Assembly: GCA_900465685.1 (NCBI GenBank)
Contig: UEGR01000003.1
Location: 300,997 to 364,996, forward strand
Direction of reading: 5' to 3'
Length of the DNA: 64,000 bases
From: Hyphomicrobiales bacterium
GTDB lineage: Bacteria; Pseudomonadota; Alphaproteobacteria; Rhizobiales; Rhizobiaceae
In this document: positions 26,809-35,918 of the stretch, piece after piece
Layout: every line of letters begins with the position of its first letter
Position numbering within the stretch: the first letter of the stretch is position 1
Notes under the pieces: model-generated
Seen by the model: only the letters and a program-made list of their open reading frames with translations
What the model was told of the DNA's origin: nothing
Database searches by the model: none
Position numbers and translations under genes: made by a program

Positions 26809-28644
26809 TTGAGCGGAACCGAGTTGAGCGAACCAGTTTCAAAACCTCTCCTGACCGTCGATGGCCTCAGTGTCGAATTTGGCGCGAGCCGTGTCGTTGA
26901 CGATCTGAGCTTCTCGGTCCATCCCGGTCGCACGCTGGCTGTGGTGGGTGAATCCGGTTCGGGCAAGTCCATCACGTCGCTTTCCATCATGCGGCTTGCC
27001 GATATGAGCGGTGCGAAATTCCCGTCCGGCCGTATTTTGTTTGGCGAACGCGATCTGCTCAAGGCCGATCAGAAGACAATGCGGGGCATTCGCGGCAAGG
27101 AGATCGCCATGATCTTCCAGGAGCCGATGACGTCGCTCAATCCGGTTTTCACCATCGGTAATCAGCTATCCGAAGTGCTGATGTTGCATGAAGGCATGAC
27201 CCAGCAGGCGGCGCTTGCCGAGGGGAAGCGACTTCTGGAAATGGTTCGACTGCCGGATGCGGAAGGGCTGCTGAAGCGCTATCCGCATCAGCTTTCCGGT
27301 GGCATGCGCCAGCGCGTCATGATCGCCATGGCTCTTGCCTGCCGCCCGAAGCTGTTGATCGCCGATGAGCCGACGACCGCACTCGATGTGACCATTCAGG
27401 CCCAGATACTGCACATTATCAGGGATTTGCAGCAAGAACTTGAAATGGCGGTGATTTTCATCACGCACGATATGGGCGTGGTGGCGGAAATGGCTGACGA
27501 TGTGGTCGTCATGTGGAAGGGCAAGAAGGTCGAGGAAGGCCCGGTCGGGCAGATTTTCTCGAAGCCGCAACATGCCTATACCAAAACGCTGCTGTCGGCA
27601 GTTCCGAAGCTTGGCAGTATGACGGGCGAAGCATTCCCCAAGCGGATGCCGGTCATGACCATGCGCGACGGTGTGCCTGTTCTGACGGGTGAGGAGCGCA
27701 TTCAGGACACGGCCCGCTATGGCGACAAGCCGTTGCTTTCCGTGGACGACCTTTATGTGCGATTTCCGATCAAGAAGAACCTGTTCGGCAAGGTCACCCA
27801 TGTGTGCAACGCGGTTTCGAAGGTCGCGTTCGATATTTATCCGGGCGAAACGCTGGCGCTGGTCGGTGAATCCGGTTCGGGAAAATCGACCATTGGGCGC
27901 ACCATCCAGCAATTGCAGACGCCGCTTTCCGGCGATATTCGCTTCAACGGCAAGGCCTATTCGGCCATGAGCGCTGCTGAGCGTTATGCCATGCGTCGCG
28001 AAGTGCAGTATATTTTCCAGGATCCGTTCGCATCGCTCGATCCACGCAAGACGGTCGGCTTTTCCATTGCAGAACCCATCCGCACACATGGCCTTCTCGA
28101 CAATGACAAGGCAATCAATGCGCGCGTGGCGGAATTGCTGGAGCGGGTTGGCCTCGGTCCGGAACACGCCAAGCGCTATCCGCACGAGTTTTCCGGCGGT
28201 CAGCGACAGCGCGTCTGCATAGCGCGTGCACTTGCCTCCAAGCCGAAGCTCATCATCGCCGATGAAGCCCTGTCGGCGCTCGATGTTTCCATTCAGGCGC
28301 AGGTCATCAACCTGTTCATGGACCTGCAGAAAGAGCAGGGGCTCGCATATCTCTTCATCAGCCATGACATGGCGGTGGTCGAAAAGATGAGCCACCGCGT
28401 CGCTGTTCTTTATCTCGGCCAGATCATGGAACTGGGCTCACGGCAGCAGGTTTTCGAAACACCGTCGCATGACTACACCAAGCGGCTTCTCTCGGCGGTG
28501 CCGATTGCCGATCCGTCGGCGCGCACCAACCGGCCTGCGCTGGAAGGTGAAATTCCAAGCACGACGCGCCGGATCGATGACAAGCCGCCGATCTATCGCC
28601 ATCGCGAGGTCGCAACCGGGCATTTCGTGGCTGAAACCGCCTGA
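26809..28644 (+). CDS. Peptide ABC transporter ATPase, two fused nucleotide-binding domains (GsiA/DppDF-like)
   Basis: A 611-residue cytoplasmic protein combining the two ATPases of an oligopeptide importer. Domain 1 has Walker [11 protein letters not shown], signature LSGGMRQRV and Walker [13 protein letters not shown]. Domain 2 has [19 protein letters not shown] and [12 protein letters not shown], where alanine replaces the common proline after DE. The layout matches the glutathione importer ATPase GsiA. TTG at 26809, eight bases after GAGGG, is the likely start, since upstream in-frame ATGs lie deep inside the regulator gene; a TTG at 26824 is also possible. It is followed by binding protein, two permeases and a peptidase. 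Confidence 0.88.
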   Translation: MSGTELSEPVSKPLLTVDGLSVEFGASRVVDDLSFSVHPGRTLAVVGESGSGKSITSLSIMRLADMSGAKFPSGRILFGERDLLKADQKTMRGIRGKEIAMIFQEPMTSLNPVFTIGNQLSEVLMLHEGMTQQAALAEGKRLLEMVRLPDAEGLLKRYPHQLSGGMRQRVMIAMALACRPKLLIADEPTTALDVTIQAQILHIIRDLQQELEMAVIFITHDMGVVAEMADDVVVMWKGKKVEEGPVGQIFSKPQHAYTKTLLSAVPKLGSMTGEAFPKRMPVMTMRDGVPVLTGEERIQDTARYGDKPLLSVDDLYVRFPIKKNLFGKVTHVCNAVSKVAFDIYPGETLALVGESGSGKSTIGRTIQQLQTPLSGDIRFNGKAYSAMSAAERYAMRREVQYIFQDPFASLDPRKTVGFSIAEPIRTHGLLDNDKAINARVAELLERVGLGPEHAKRYPHEFSGGQRQRVCIARALASKPKLIIADEALSALDVSIQAQVINLFMDLQKEQGLAYLFISHDMAVVEKMSHRVAVLYLGQIMELGSRQQVFETPSHDYTKRLLSAVPIADPSARTNRPALEGEIPSTTRRIDDKPPIYRHREVATGHFVAETA

Positions 28645-28682
28645 CGCATCAAGTTCAACAGAAACCCAAAGGGGAAAAAACA

Positions 28683-30212
28683 ATGATAAGGAAAACACTT
28701 AAAGCCGTTCTTATGGCTTCCGCTCTCTCGGCGGCAGTGTTTGCATCTGCTCCGGCTTTCGCTGCCGGAAAGCTGACCGTTTCGTCGCCGCAGGACCCGG
28801 GCAGCTGGGATCCGATCGACACTTTCCTCGTCAACTGGGCTTCTGTCGCCACCAATATTTTCGACGGTCTCGTCTATCGCGGACCAGACCTCAAGATCGT
28901 TCCGGCACTGGCAACTTCGTGGGATGAGCTGGATGACGGCAAGCGCATCCGCTTCCATCTGCGTGAGAATGTTAAGTTCCATGACGGCGAGCCGTTCAAT
29001 GCCGAAGCCGTCAAGTTCTCCTTTGATCGCCTGCTCGGTGACGAGGGCGCGAAAGGCCCGCAGCGTTCGAATTATATCGCCATCGAAAAGGTGGAAGTCA
29101 TCGACGACAAGACCGTCGATTTTCATCTGAAGGCACCGGACCCGGTCCTCATCACCAAGCTGGCCGGTTATGGCGGTATGATCGTTCCGCCGAAATATAT
29201 TCAGGAAAAGGGCGACGACTATTTCAACACCCATCCGGTCGGCACCGGACCGTTCAAATTTGTTTCCTATGAGCCGAAGGTCAATATCAAGCTTGAGGCT
29301 TTCGTCGATCATTGGGGCGGCGCGCCGAAGCTCTCCGAACTCGAATACCGCTTCATCACCGAGCCTTCGACCGCTGTTGCCGAACTTCAGGCCGGTCGCG
29401 TCGATCTGGTCATCCCGCCGACCATTCCGATTGGCATGATCCCGACCATTCAGAGCGATCCGAAGCTGGAACTCGTCACAACGGCTGGCCCGACGGTCTA
29501 TGCCCTGCGTTTCAACACGGCTGACGGCATCACCAAGGATGAGCGCGTGCGCAAGGCGCTGACGATGGCGGTCGACCGCGATGCGATCATCCAGTCCATT
29601 CTGGCAGGTCAGGCCGAGCCGATTGCAAGTTTCCAGGGTTCGCTGTCCTTCGGCTTCGACCCGAACATGAAGCCGCTGCCTTACGATCCGGAAGGCGCGA
29701 AGAAGCTGCTGGAAGAAGCGGGCGTTCAGCCCGGCGCAAACGTGCAGATCGATGTGCGCGGTCAGGATGCAAGCTTCAATGAAGTGGCGCAGGCCATCGC
29801 GAGCTTCCTGCAAATGGTCGGCGTCAATGCAACCATCAAGCCTTACGACACCAATGTTCTGCTGAACGATATCATCCCGCAGGGCAAGACCGGCGCAATG
29901 TTCCAGCAGGCCTGGGGCGGCTGGACCTTCGACTACGATAACACCGCCTATTCCATGTACCATTCGGGCGAAAAGTGGAACCCGTACGACAAGGACGAAA
30001 AGCTCGACAAGATGCTGGAAGCGCAGCGCTCGGTTATTGATCGCGGTGAACGCGAGAAGCTCCTGCAGGAAATCGCGCATTACGCAGCCGACCGCGCACT
30101 GGAAATGCCGCTCTACAATCTCAAGGCAATCTTCGGCGTCAACAAGCGCGTGAAGAACTTCGTGCCGGTGCCTGACAGCCGTCTGCGTCTGACGGACGTC
30201 ACTGTCGAATAA
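28683..30212 (+). CDS. Peptide ABC transporter periplasmic binding protein (SBP_bac_5, DppA/GsiB-like)
   Basis: A 509-residue periplasmic protein with a signal peptide cut after PAFAA (about residue 27). The family pattern follows: WDPIDTFLVNWASVATNIFD, then LATSWDELDDGKRIRFHLRE and VKFHDGEPFNAEAVKFSFDR. The ATG has AAAGGGG upstream. The cargo is probably a di- or oligopeptide, or glutathione; the neighbouring 5-oxoprolinase favours a glutamyl-containing peptide, by inference. A GC-rich hairpin after the stop separates it from the permease genes. Confidence 0.9.
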   Translation: MIRKTLKAVLMASALSAAVFASAPAFAAGKLTVSSPQDPGSWDPIDTFLVNWASVATNIFDGLVYRGPDLKIVPALATSWDELDDGKRIRFHLRENVKFHDGEPFNAEAVKFSFDRLLGDEGAKGPQRSNYIAIEKVEVIDDKTVDFHLKAPDPVLITKLAGYGGMIVPPKYIQEKGDDYFNTHPVGTGPFKFVSYEPKVNIKLEAFVDHWGGAPKLSELEYRFITEPSTAVAELQAGRVDLVIPPTIPIGMIPTIQSDPKLELVTTAGPTVYALRFNTADGITKDERVRKALTMAVDRDAIIQSILAGQAEPIASFQGSLSFGFDPNMKPLPYDPEGAKKLLEEAGVQPGANVQIDVRGQDASFNEVAQAIASFLQMVGVNATIKPYDTNVLLNDIIPQGKTGAMFQQAWGGWTFDYDNTAYSMYHSGEKWNPYDKDEKLDKMLEAQRSVIDRGEREKLLQEIAHYAADRALEMPLYNLKAIFGVNKRVKNFVPVPDSRLRLTDVTVE

Positions 30213-30227
30213 GCAAGAATGACAATA

Positions 30228-30255
30228 CGGCAAGCCGGATATGACCGGCTTGCCG
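30228..30255 (+). terminator. Intercistronic hairpin, no T run
   Basis: CGGCAAGCCGG-ATATGA-CCGGCTTGCCG is a perfect 11-bp stem between the binding-protein and permease genes. It has no T run, so it more likely protects the upstream mRNA or attenuates than terminates. It traps the ATG at 30241 in its loop, which argues against that codon as the permease start. Confidence 0.55.
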
Positions 30256-30276
30256 CAGCATTTCGGAGGCGCACTG

Positions 30277-31200
30277 GTGGCCGGATTTCTGATCAAACGA
30301 ATTTTGCAGGCGTTGTTCGTGCTTGTCGCGATGACGCTGCTTGTCGCTTTCGCGGTCCGCCTGACAGGCGATCCGGCATTGATGCTGACGCAAGGTGCGG
30401 GCAGCATCACCGAAGCCGATCTCGCACGCATCCGCGAAGGTCTCGGTCTCAACCAGCCGTTCTTCGTTCAATATTGGCAGTTCCTCAAAGGACTGTTCAC
30501 CATGGATTTGGGCCGCAGTTTCCTTGGCGGTACGCCGGTTTCCACGCTCGTCGCTGGCGCTCTGCCCGCCACGCTGATGCTGGCCTTTGCCTCGCTGTTC
30601 GTTTCCATCGTGATTTCCGTGCCACTTGGCATCAAGGCTGCGGTGTCGCGTGGAAAATGGGCCGATCAGCTCATCCGCATCTGCTCGCTGGTGGGTCTGT
30701 CCTTCCCGAACTTCTGGCTGGCGACCATGCTGGTGCTGCTGTTCGGCATCACGCTGCAATGGCTGCCGCCAAGCGGCATGAGCGGCATTGCAAGCTTCAT
30801 CATGCCCGCGCTCACCATGGGCATCATCCTGACGGCAACCAATGTCCGCCTTGTGCGCACGGCGATGCTGGAAACGCTGCAATCGCAATATATCATGGTG
30901 GCGCGCGCCAAGGGGCTGAGTGAAAACAAGGTGCTCTACAAGCATGCACTGCGCAATTGCGCCATTCCATTGATCACCTATCTCGGCCTTCAGTTTGGCG
31001 GTCTGCTCGGCGGTATCGTCGTGGTGGAACGTGTGTTCAACTGGCCGGGTATGGGCACGCTTGCCTTCGACGCTGTGGCGGGGCGTGATTATCCTGTCTT
31101 GCAGGCCACCATCGCGATCCTTTCCATGCTGATCATCGGCGTCAATCTTCTCGTGGACATCGCCTATGGCCTTGTCGATCCGCGTATCCGCACGGAGTAG
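30277..31200 (+). CDS. Peptide ABC transporter permease (DppB/GsiC-like)
   Basis: An inner-membrane permease of 307 residues with six spans. The start is a GTG at 30277, behind GGAGG; the product opens FLIKRILQALFVLVAMTLLV, as DppB-type proteins do. The EAA-type loop includes ARAKGLSENKVLYKHALRN, and GLLGGIVVVERVFNWPGMG is a family hallmark. The next permease begins five bases after its stop. Confidence 0.9.
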   Translation: MAGFLIKRILQALFVLVAMTLLVAFAVRLTGDPALMLTQGAGSITEADLARIREGLGLNQPFFVQYWQFLKGLFTMDLGRSFLGGTPVSTLVAGALPATLMLAFASLFVSIVISVPLGIKAAVSRGKWADQLIRICSLVGLSFPNFWLATMLVLLFGITLQWLPPSGMSGIASFIMPALTMGIILTATNVRLVRTAMLETLQSQYIMVARAKGLSENKVLYKHALRNCAIPLITYLGLQFGGLLGGIVVVERVFNWPGMGTLAFDAVAGRDYPVLQATIAILSMLIIGVNLLVDIAYGLVDPRIRTE

Positions 31201-31205
31201 GACCC

Positions 31206-32060
31206 ATGGCAACCAAAACCTCATCCGTTCTGTTTTCGCGTTTTGCGAGCCTCGAATTCATCGTCGGTGTCGTGCTGACCGGCTGTATTTGTCTGGCCGT
31301 GATTTTCTCCGGCTATCTGTTTCCGGGCGGCGCTAACAAGATTGATCTTGTGGCGCGCCTGACGCCGCCATTCGTCAATCCGGCCCATGTTTTCGGCACC
31401 GATCCGCTGGGCCGCGACGTGCTGGCGCGGGTTATCACGGGTGGTAAGATTTCGCTGTTTGTCGGTTTCGTTTCGGTGATTGGCTCCGTGGTTATCGGCA
31501 CCATCATGGGCCTTGTTGCCGGTTATTATCGCGGCTTCTGGGACATGGCGCTGATGCGCTTTGTCGATGTGCAGCTGGCGATGCCGTTTATCCTGCTTGC
31601 CATTACGGTCATGGCCATTCTGGGCGGCGGATTGTTCAACACCATCATCCTGCTGATCGTCTCGCAATGTGTGCAATATGCGCGACTGGTGCGCGGCTCG
31701 GTGCTGTCGCTGCGCGAGCGCGAGTTCATCCTGTCCGCCCGCGCTATCGGCGTGAAGGACTGGCGCATCATCTTCCAGCATCTGCTGCCGAACCTGCTTG
31801 GTCCGGTCATCGTGCTGATGACGCTCAATGTGGCCAACAATATTCTGCTGGAATCAAGCCTGACCTTCCTCGGCCTTGGTGTTGATCCGACCATTCCAAG
31901 CTGGGGCGGCATGCTGGCCGACGGGCGCACCTATCTCCAGACCGCATGGTGGGTGAGCATTTTCCCGGGCCTCGCCATTCTTTTCACGGTGCTTGGTCTC
32001 AATCTTCTTGGCGACTGGCTGCGTGACAGCCTCGACCCAACTGGCAGGACTTCCCGATGA
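31206..32060 (+). CDS. Peptide ABC transporter permease (DppC/GsiD-like)
   Basis: The partner inner-membrane permease, 284 residues with about six spans. Diagnostic stretches are HVFGTDPLGRDVLARVITGG and the EAA-type ARAIGVKDWRIIFQHLLPNL. The C-terminus has SSLTFLGLGVDPTIPSWG, conserved in DppC-type proteins. Its TGA overlaps the start of the peptidase gene by four bases (ATGA), so the peptidase is translationally coupled to the transporter. Confidence 0.9.
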   Translation: MATKTSSVLFSRFASLEFIVGVVLTGCICLAVIFSGYLFPGGANKIDLVARLTPPFVNPAHVFGTDPLGRDVLARVITGGKISLFVGFVSVIGSVVIGTIMGLVAGYYRGFWDMALMRFVDVQLAMPFILLAITVMAILGGGLFNTIILLIVSQCVQYARLVRGSVLSLREREFILSARAIGVKDWRIIFQHLLPNLLGPVIVLMTLNVANNILLESSLTFLGLGVDPTIPSWGGMLADGRTYLQTAWWVSIFPGLAILFTVLGLNLLGDWLRDSLDPTGRTSR

Positions 32061-33802
32061 GCGTGCTTTTTGAGAAAACCTATCCGCGCACCGTTCATGC
32101 GCTTGTCGAGCACTTTCTGAAAGCGGAAATGCGCGGCGCGAAGGTGGAAGCATGGCTGTTCGATGATCAGCCGAGCCGCTTTGCCGCCGAAACGACGCTG
32201 CGCGAGGGAGGCGTCGAGGCGCGGCTGCATTCGGCTTATAAGCCGCTCCTGCACTTCTTTCTGGAGGAAGTGGATGGTGCAGCGCTGAAGTCTGCTGCAA
32301 TCCGCTATCCGCGTCATGAGGCCTGCGTACAGAACCGTTTTCTGCTCGAAACCTATCCCTTGTCTGCGTTGCTGCCGAAGGTGGAGGTGACGTTCGCAGC
32401 TTCGGGCAAAGATGATTTTCATTATGAGGTCGATCTGGTCTTTGCGGATGGCCAGAGCGAGAGCCATCGGGTTTTCGCGCCCAACCGCGTGCATGTGGAT
32501 TTCATCGGTGAAACGCTGGTGTCGCCAACCGGCTGGCTGACCGTCACACAGGACGGCAAGACCGAAAACGCGCGCTATGAGACATCCTATGAAAAGCTGT
32601 TTCATGACGCCGTCTCGACCATCGCCGCCCATGACTGGAAGCGCGGCGAACCTTATTTCGATGAGTTGAACATCGCAGTCAGCCTGCCGATCACCGACCG
32701 CCGCCTGCCTTACGACGAGGAGACGCTGAGCCTCACCGAAGCCATGCACGAGGATATCTATTTCTCGCTGCTGGAAGTTTTTCAGAAGAAGTCCGGTCGC
32801 CCGGTCGGTGACCGTGGCTTGCAACCGGGCCAGATCGTGCCGGAAGTCCGCTTCCGCGATGCCGAACCGTCCGTCAAAGTGGAAACGCGGCCGCTTTCCA
32901 CCGATGATGCATTGACGGCAGAGCAAGTTCTGGAAACGGCGCAAGCGCCGCTTTCCGCCGATCAGATCCGCCGTGAAATCGCCAGACTGGGCGGTGAGCC
33001 ATTCGACGCCAAGACCCGCTCTGGCCGAACGGTGCGCGCGACGTATCGCAACGGCAGCGATGCCGCGATGATGATCAGCGCCGGTCAGCATGCCAATGAG
33101 ACGACGGGTGTTGTCGGGGCGTTGCGCGCAGCCAACCGGCTTGCGGCGCGTGAAGGCGCGCATTTCACGATCTCCCCGCAGGAAAACCCGGACGGATACG
33201 AGATACACAAGCGGCTCTGTGCACTTCAGCCGCACCACATGCATCACGCGGCGCGCTATACGGCGCTGGGTGATGATCTGGAATATCGCAGCGGCGAGGG
33301 GCTTTACGAAAAAGCCATTCGCGTCGAGGCGGAAAAGCGGACTGACGCGAAACTGCACGTCAACCTGCACGGTTACCCGTCGCATGAATGGACGCGTCCG
33401 CTCTCCGGCTATGTGCCGCGTTCCTTTGCCATGTGGACGCTGCCGAAGGGCTTTTTCCTGATCATCCGTCACCATGCCTCCTGGGAAAAGGAAGCAGAAG
33501 AACTGATCGACCGCGTGACGAAACATCTGGCCGCGATTGATGGTCTGGTTGCTTACAATAATGCCCAGATCAAGCTTTTCGAGCAGCATGCAGGCGAGAC
33601 GGGCTTCCGCATCATCAACGGCTTCCCGTGCCTTGTCGGCGTCGATGATCGCCATACGGTACCGCTGACGCTCATCACCGAATATCCGGATGAGACGATC
33701 TATGGCAGCGCTTTTGTCAAAGGCCACACCGCGCAAATGGAAACGGTGCTGGCGTGTTACGATGCTTTGCAAGCCTTGTTGCCATCCACGCCGGTTGCTT
33801 GA
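32057..33802 (+). CDS. Zinc carboxypeptidase, M14 family, in the peptide-transport operon
   Basis: A 581-residue protein without a signal peptide, so probably cytoplasmic. The first 330 or so residues are not recognised. The M14 catalytic region follows: the zinc motif H-A-N-E in SAGQHANETTG (H about 345, E about 348), then SPQENPDGYEIHKR. A histidine in NLHGYPSHEW (about 438) is the likely third zinc ligand. M14 enzymes remove C-terminal residues or cleave gamma-D-glutamyl bonds in cell-wall peptides. Overlap with the transporter gene implies that it processes the imported peptide. A strong terminator follows. Confidence 0.82.
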   Translation: MSVLFEKTYPRTVHALVEHFLKAEMRGAKVEAWLFDDQPSRFAAETTLREGGVEARLHSAYKPLLHFFLEEVDGAALKSAAIRYPRHEACVQNRFLLETYPLSALLPKVEVTFAASGKDDFHYEVDLVFADGQSESHRVFAPNRVHVDFIGETLVSPTGWLTVTQDGKTENARYETSYEKLFHDAVSTIAAHDWKRGEPYFDELNIAVSLPITDRRLPYDEETLSLTEAMHEDIYFSLLEVFQKKSGRPVGDRGLQPGQIVPEVRFRDAEPSVKVETRPLSTDDALTAEQVLETAQAPLSADQIRREIARLGGEPFDAKTRSGRTVRATYRNGSDAAMMISAGQHANETTGVVGALRAANRLAAREGAHFTISPQENPDGYEIHKRLCALQPHHMHHAARYTALGDDLEYRSGEGLYEKAIRVEAEKRTDAKLHVNLHGYPSHEWTRPLSGYVPRSFAMWTLPKGFFLIIRHHASWEKEAEELIDRVTKHLAAIDGLVAYNNAQIKLFEQHAGETGFRIINGFPCLVGVDDRHTVPLTLITEYPDETIYGSAFVKGHTAQMETVLACYDALQALLPSTPVA

Positions 33803-33833
33803 TCCTCCGGGCCGAAGAGCAAGTTTTATAAAG

Positions 33834-33861
33834 AAAAAGCGCCGTTTAGCGGCGCTTTTTC
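33834..33861. terminator. Bidirectional terminator, peptidase / aldehyde dehydrogenase
   Basis: AAAAAGCGCCG, TTTAG, CGGCGCTTTTT. It has both A and T runs and lies between convergent genes, about 30 bases from each stop, so it should end both transcripts. Confidence 0.9.
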
Positions 33862-33885
33862 ATTTTTCACATTTGCTGGTAACGA

Positions 33886-35331
33886 TCAGCCGCTGATGAG
33901 CTTCACTTCCATGAAGTCCTCAAGACCCCACTTACCGCCTTCGCGACCATTGCCCGACTGCTTGTATCCGCCGAACGGGCTGCCCGGAGCGCGGGACGTG
34001 CCGTTGATCTGGATCATGCCAGCGCGAAGCTTGCGCGCAACGCGCTTGGCACGTTCCGGGCTGCCGGTCTGGATATAGGCGGCAAGGCCGTAAGGCGTGT
34101 CATTGGCGATGGCGATCGCTTCTTCTTCCGTTTCAAACGGGATCATGGCCAGCACCGGTCCGAAGATTTCTTCGCGCGCGATGGTCATGTCGTTGTTCAC
34201 GTCGGCGAAGACAGTCGGCTTGACGAAGTCGCCTTCCGTGAAGCCATCCGGACGGCCCGTGCCGCCAGCAACAAGGCGTGCGCCTTCGTCGATGCCCTTC
34301 TGGATGAGCTTCTGGACCTTTTCGAACTGGATCGACGAGGAAAGCGGTCCGATATGATCGCCTTCTTCCGCAGGATCACCGACCTTGGTGCCTTCGGTTA
34401 CCTTTTTGGCAAACTCGACGGCCTTGTCATAGACCGAGCGCTCAACCAGCATGCGTGTCGGCGCATTGCAGGACTGACCGGTGTTCTCGAAGCAATGGGC
34501 GAGGCTGCGTTCGATGGTCTTTTCCAGATCGCTATCGGCAAAGACGATGTTTGGCGATTTGCCGCCGAGTTCCAGCGAAACGCGCTTGACGGTTGCCGCT
34601 GCGGCGCGAGAAACCGCCGTGCCTGCACGCGTCGAGCCGGTGAAGGACATCATGTCCACATCCGGATGCTGCGACAGGGCTTCGCCGACCACCGGGCCTT
34701 CGCCATTGACGAGGTTGAACACGCCCTTTGGCAGACCAGCTGCATCGACAAATTCGGCGAACAGCATGGCCGACATCGGCGCGATTTCGGACGGCTTGAG
34801 CACGACCGTGCAGCCGACCGCAATCGCGGGAATGACCTTCAGCGCGATCTGGTTCATTGGCCAGTTCCACGGGGTGATCAGCCCGCAAACGCCGATAGGT
34901 TCATGCACGATTGTCTGGTTTGGAAATTTCGGAGAAAGAATTTCTTCAAACTCGAAATTCTCGAAGGCTGCGACAAACGCCTTGATGTGCGACACGCCAA
35001 CAGCAGCCTGGGATTCACGTGCAAGCGTAATCGGCGCACCCATTTCGTGCGAAATGGCCTTGGCCATTTCATCCATGCGAGAATCATAGATTTCGGCGAT
35101 ACGGCGGATATAGGCGATACGCTCTTTCGCAGGCGTTTCGGCCCAAGCGGGGAAAGCCTTGCGCGCAGCCGCAACCGCGAGATCGATATCGGCAGCCGAA
35201 CCGCCGGAGATCACCGCATAGGGCTTTTCATTGGCCGGATTGACGACTTCGATGCTCTTGGCATCGATTGGAGCGCGCCAGGCGCCGTCGATGTAAAAAT
35301 CCGTTTTCTGAACCAGGTTCTTCTGAAGCAT
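33886..35331 (-). CDS. NAD(P)-dependent aldehyde dehydrogenase family protein
   Basis: A 481-residue cytoplasmic enzyme oxidising an aldehyde to its acid. Motifs are TPWNWPMNQIALKVIPAIA (cofactor pocket), FTGSTRAGTAVSRAA, VSLELGGKSPNIVFADSDLE (general-base glutamate) and GQSCNAPTRML with the catalytic cysteine, plus EEIFGPVLAMIPFETEEEAI. The ATG at 35331 has GGAGG eight bases upstream; the open frame continues to 35442 but without a ribosome binding site. It appears monocistronic. The substrate cannot be deduced. Confidence 0.9.
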   Translation of the reverse strand: MLQKNLVQKTDFYIDGAWRAPIDAKSIEVVNPANEKPYAVISGGSAADIDLAVAAARKAFPAWAETPAKERIAYIRRIAEIYDSRMDEMAKAISHEMGAPITLARESQAAVGVSHIKAFVAAFENFEFEEILSPKFPNQTIVHEPIGVCGLITPWNWPMNQIALKVIPAIAVGCTVVLKPSEIAPMSAMLFAEFVDAAGLPKGVFNLVNGEGPVVGEALSQHPDVDMMSFTGSTRAGTAVSRAAAATVKRVSLELGGKSPNIVFADSDLEKTIERSLAHCFENTGQSCNAPTRMLVERSVYDKAVEFAKKVTEGTKVGDPAEEGDHIGPLSSSIQFEKVQKLIQKGIDEGARLVAGGTGRPDGFTEGDFVKPTVFADVNNDMTIAREEIFGPVLAMIPFETEEEAIAIANDTPYGLAAYIQTGSPERAKRVARKLRAGMIQINGTSRAPGSPFGGYKQSGNGREGGKWGLEDFMEVKLISG

Positions 35332-35474
35332 GGCGCATTCCTCCGTCGGTTTTGAATTCCCATATGTTGTCTGGCAAGCTGGTCGATAACGAACCTGTTT
35401 GCATTTGCGGGCAACCTTAATGCCCGGATATGGCAGCGTCAAAACAGAAGGACGGATGGAATCATCAATTTTTC

Positions 35475-35879
35475 TTATTCATTATCGTAGGCTTCGACAT
35501 CAATGCCGAGCGACACAAGGCCTTCCTCGATATAATCGCCCAGAAGCGGTGTTCCGATCAGGTATTTTGCCTCGCGCCCATTATGACGGTCGCTTGCCGT
35601 AGACAGGGCCTCGTCCCATTCCTCGGGCGAAAAATCGCCGCGTCCAACCCACATCAAGGCCAGCAATTCGATGCGTTGGTCTTCATTCAGGGAACGAATA
35701 GCGGCGAAAAGCTCTTTCCGGGTCGGGTTGTCGAGTGAAGCATCGAGAATATCGACGTCTCTGTCGTCGCCGGGATTGGAACCGGAGTCTTCGTCCACCG
35801 CAGGCACCTGCACATCGTATTCGCGCGCCTTCGCAATGATGAATTCCAGATTGTCCAGATTGTTCGTCAGCTCGACCAT
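35475..35879 (-). CDS. DUF3775 domain protein
   Basis: A 134-residue acidic cytoplasmic protein. The stretch TRKELFAAIRSLNEDQRIEL followed by LALMWVGRGDFSPEEWDEAL is the core of DUF3775, a small family of unknown function in alphaproteobacteria. The ATG has GGAGGTATTCG-type spacing (GGAGG about eight bases upstream). It starts 39 bases after the kdpE stop on the same strand and could be carried on kdp transcripts. Confidence 0.82.
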   Translation of the reverse strand: MVELTNNLDNLEFIIAKAREYDVQVPAVDEDSGSNPGDDRDVDILDASLDNPTRKELFAAIRSLNEDQRIELLALMWVGRGDFSPEEWDEALSTASDRHNGREAKYLIGTPLLGDYIEEGLVSLGIDVEAYDNE

Positions 35880-35918
35880 CGAATACCTCCGTTACCGGTT
35901 TTCTCAGCGTCCTTCTGA

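Noticed and set aside
31931-33772. A 613-codon minus-strand frame opposite the M14 peptidase
   Set aside because: Antisense shadow; its translation is rich in R, H and Q with no domain, while the plus frame has zinc motifs and operon coupling.
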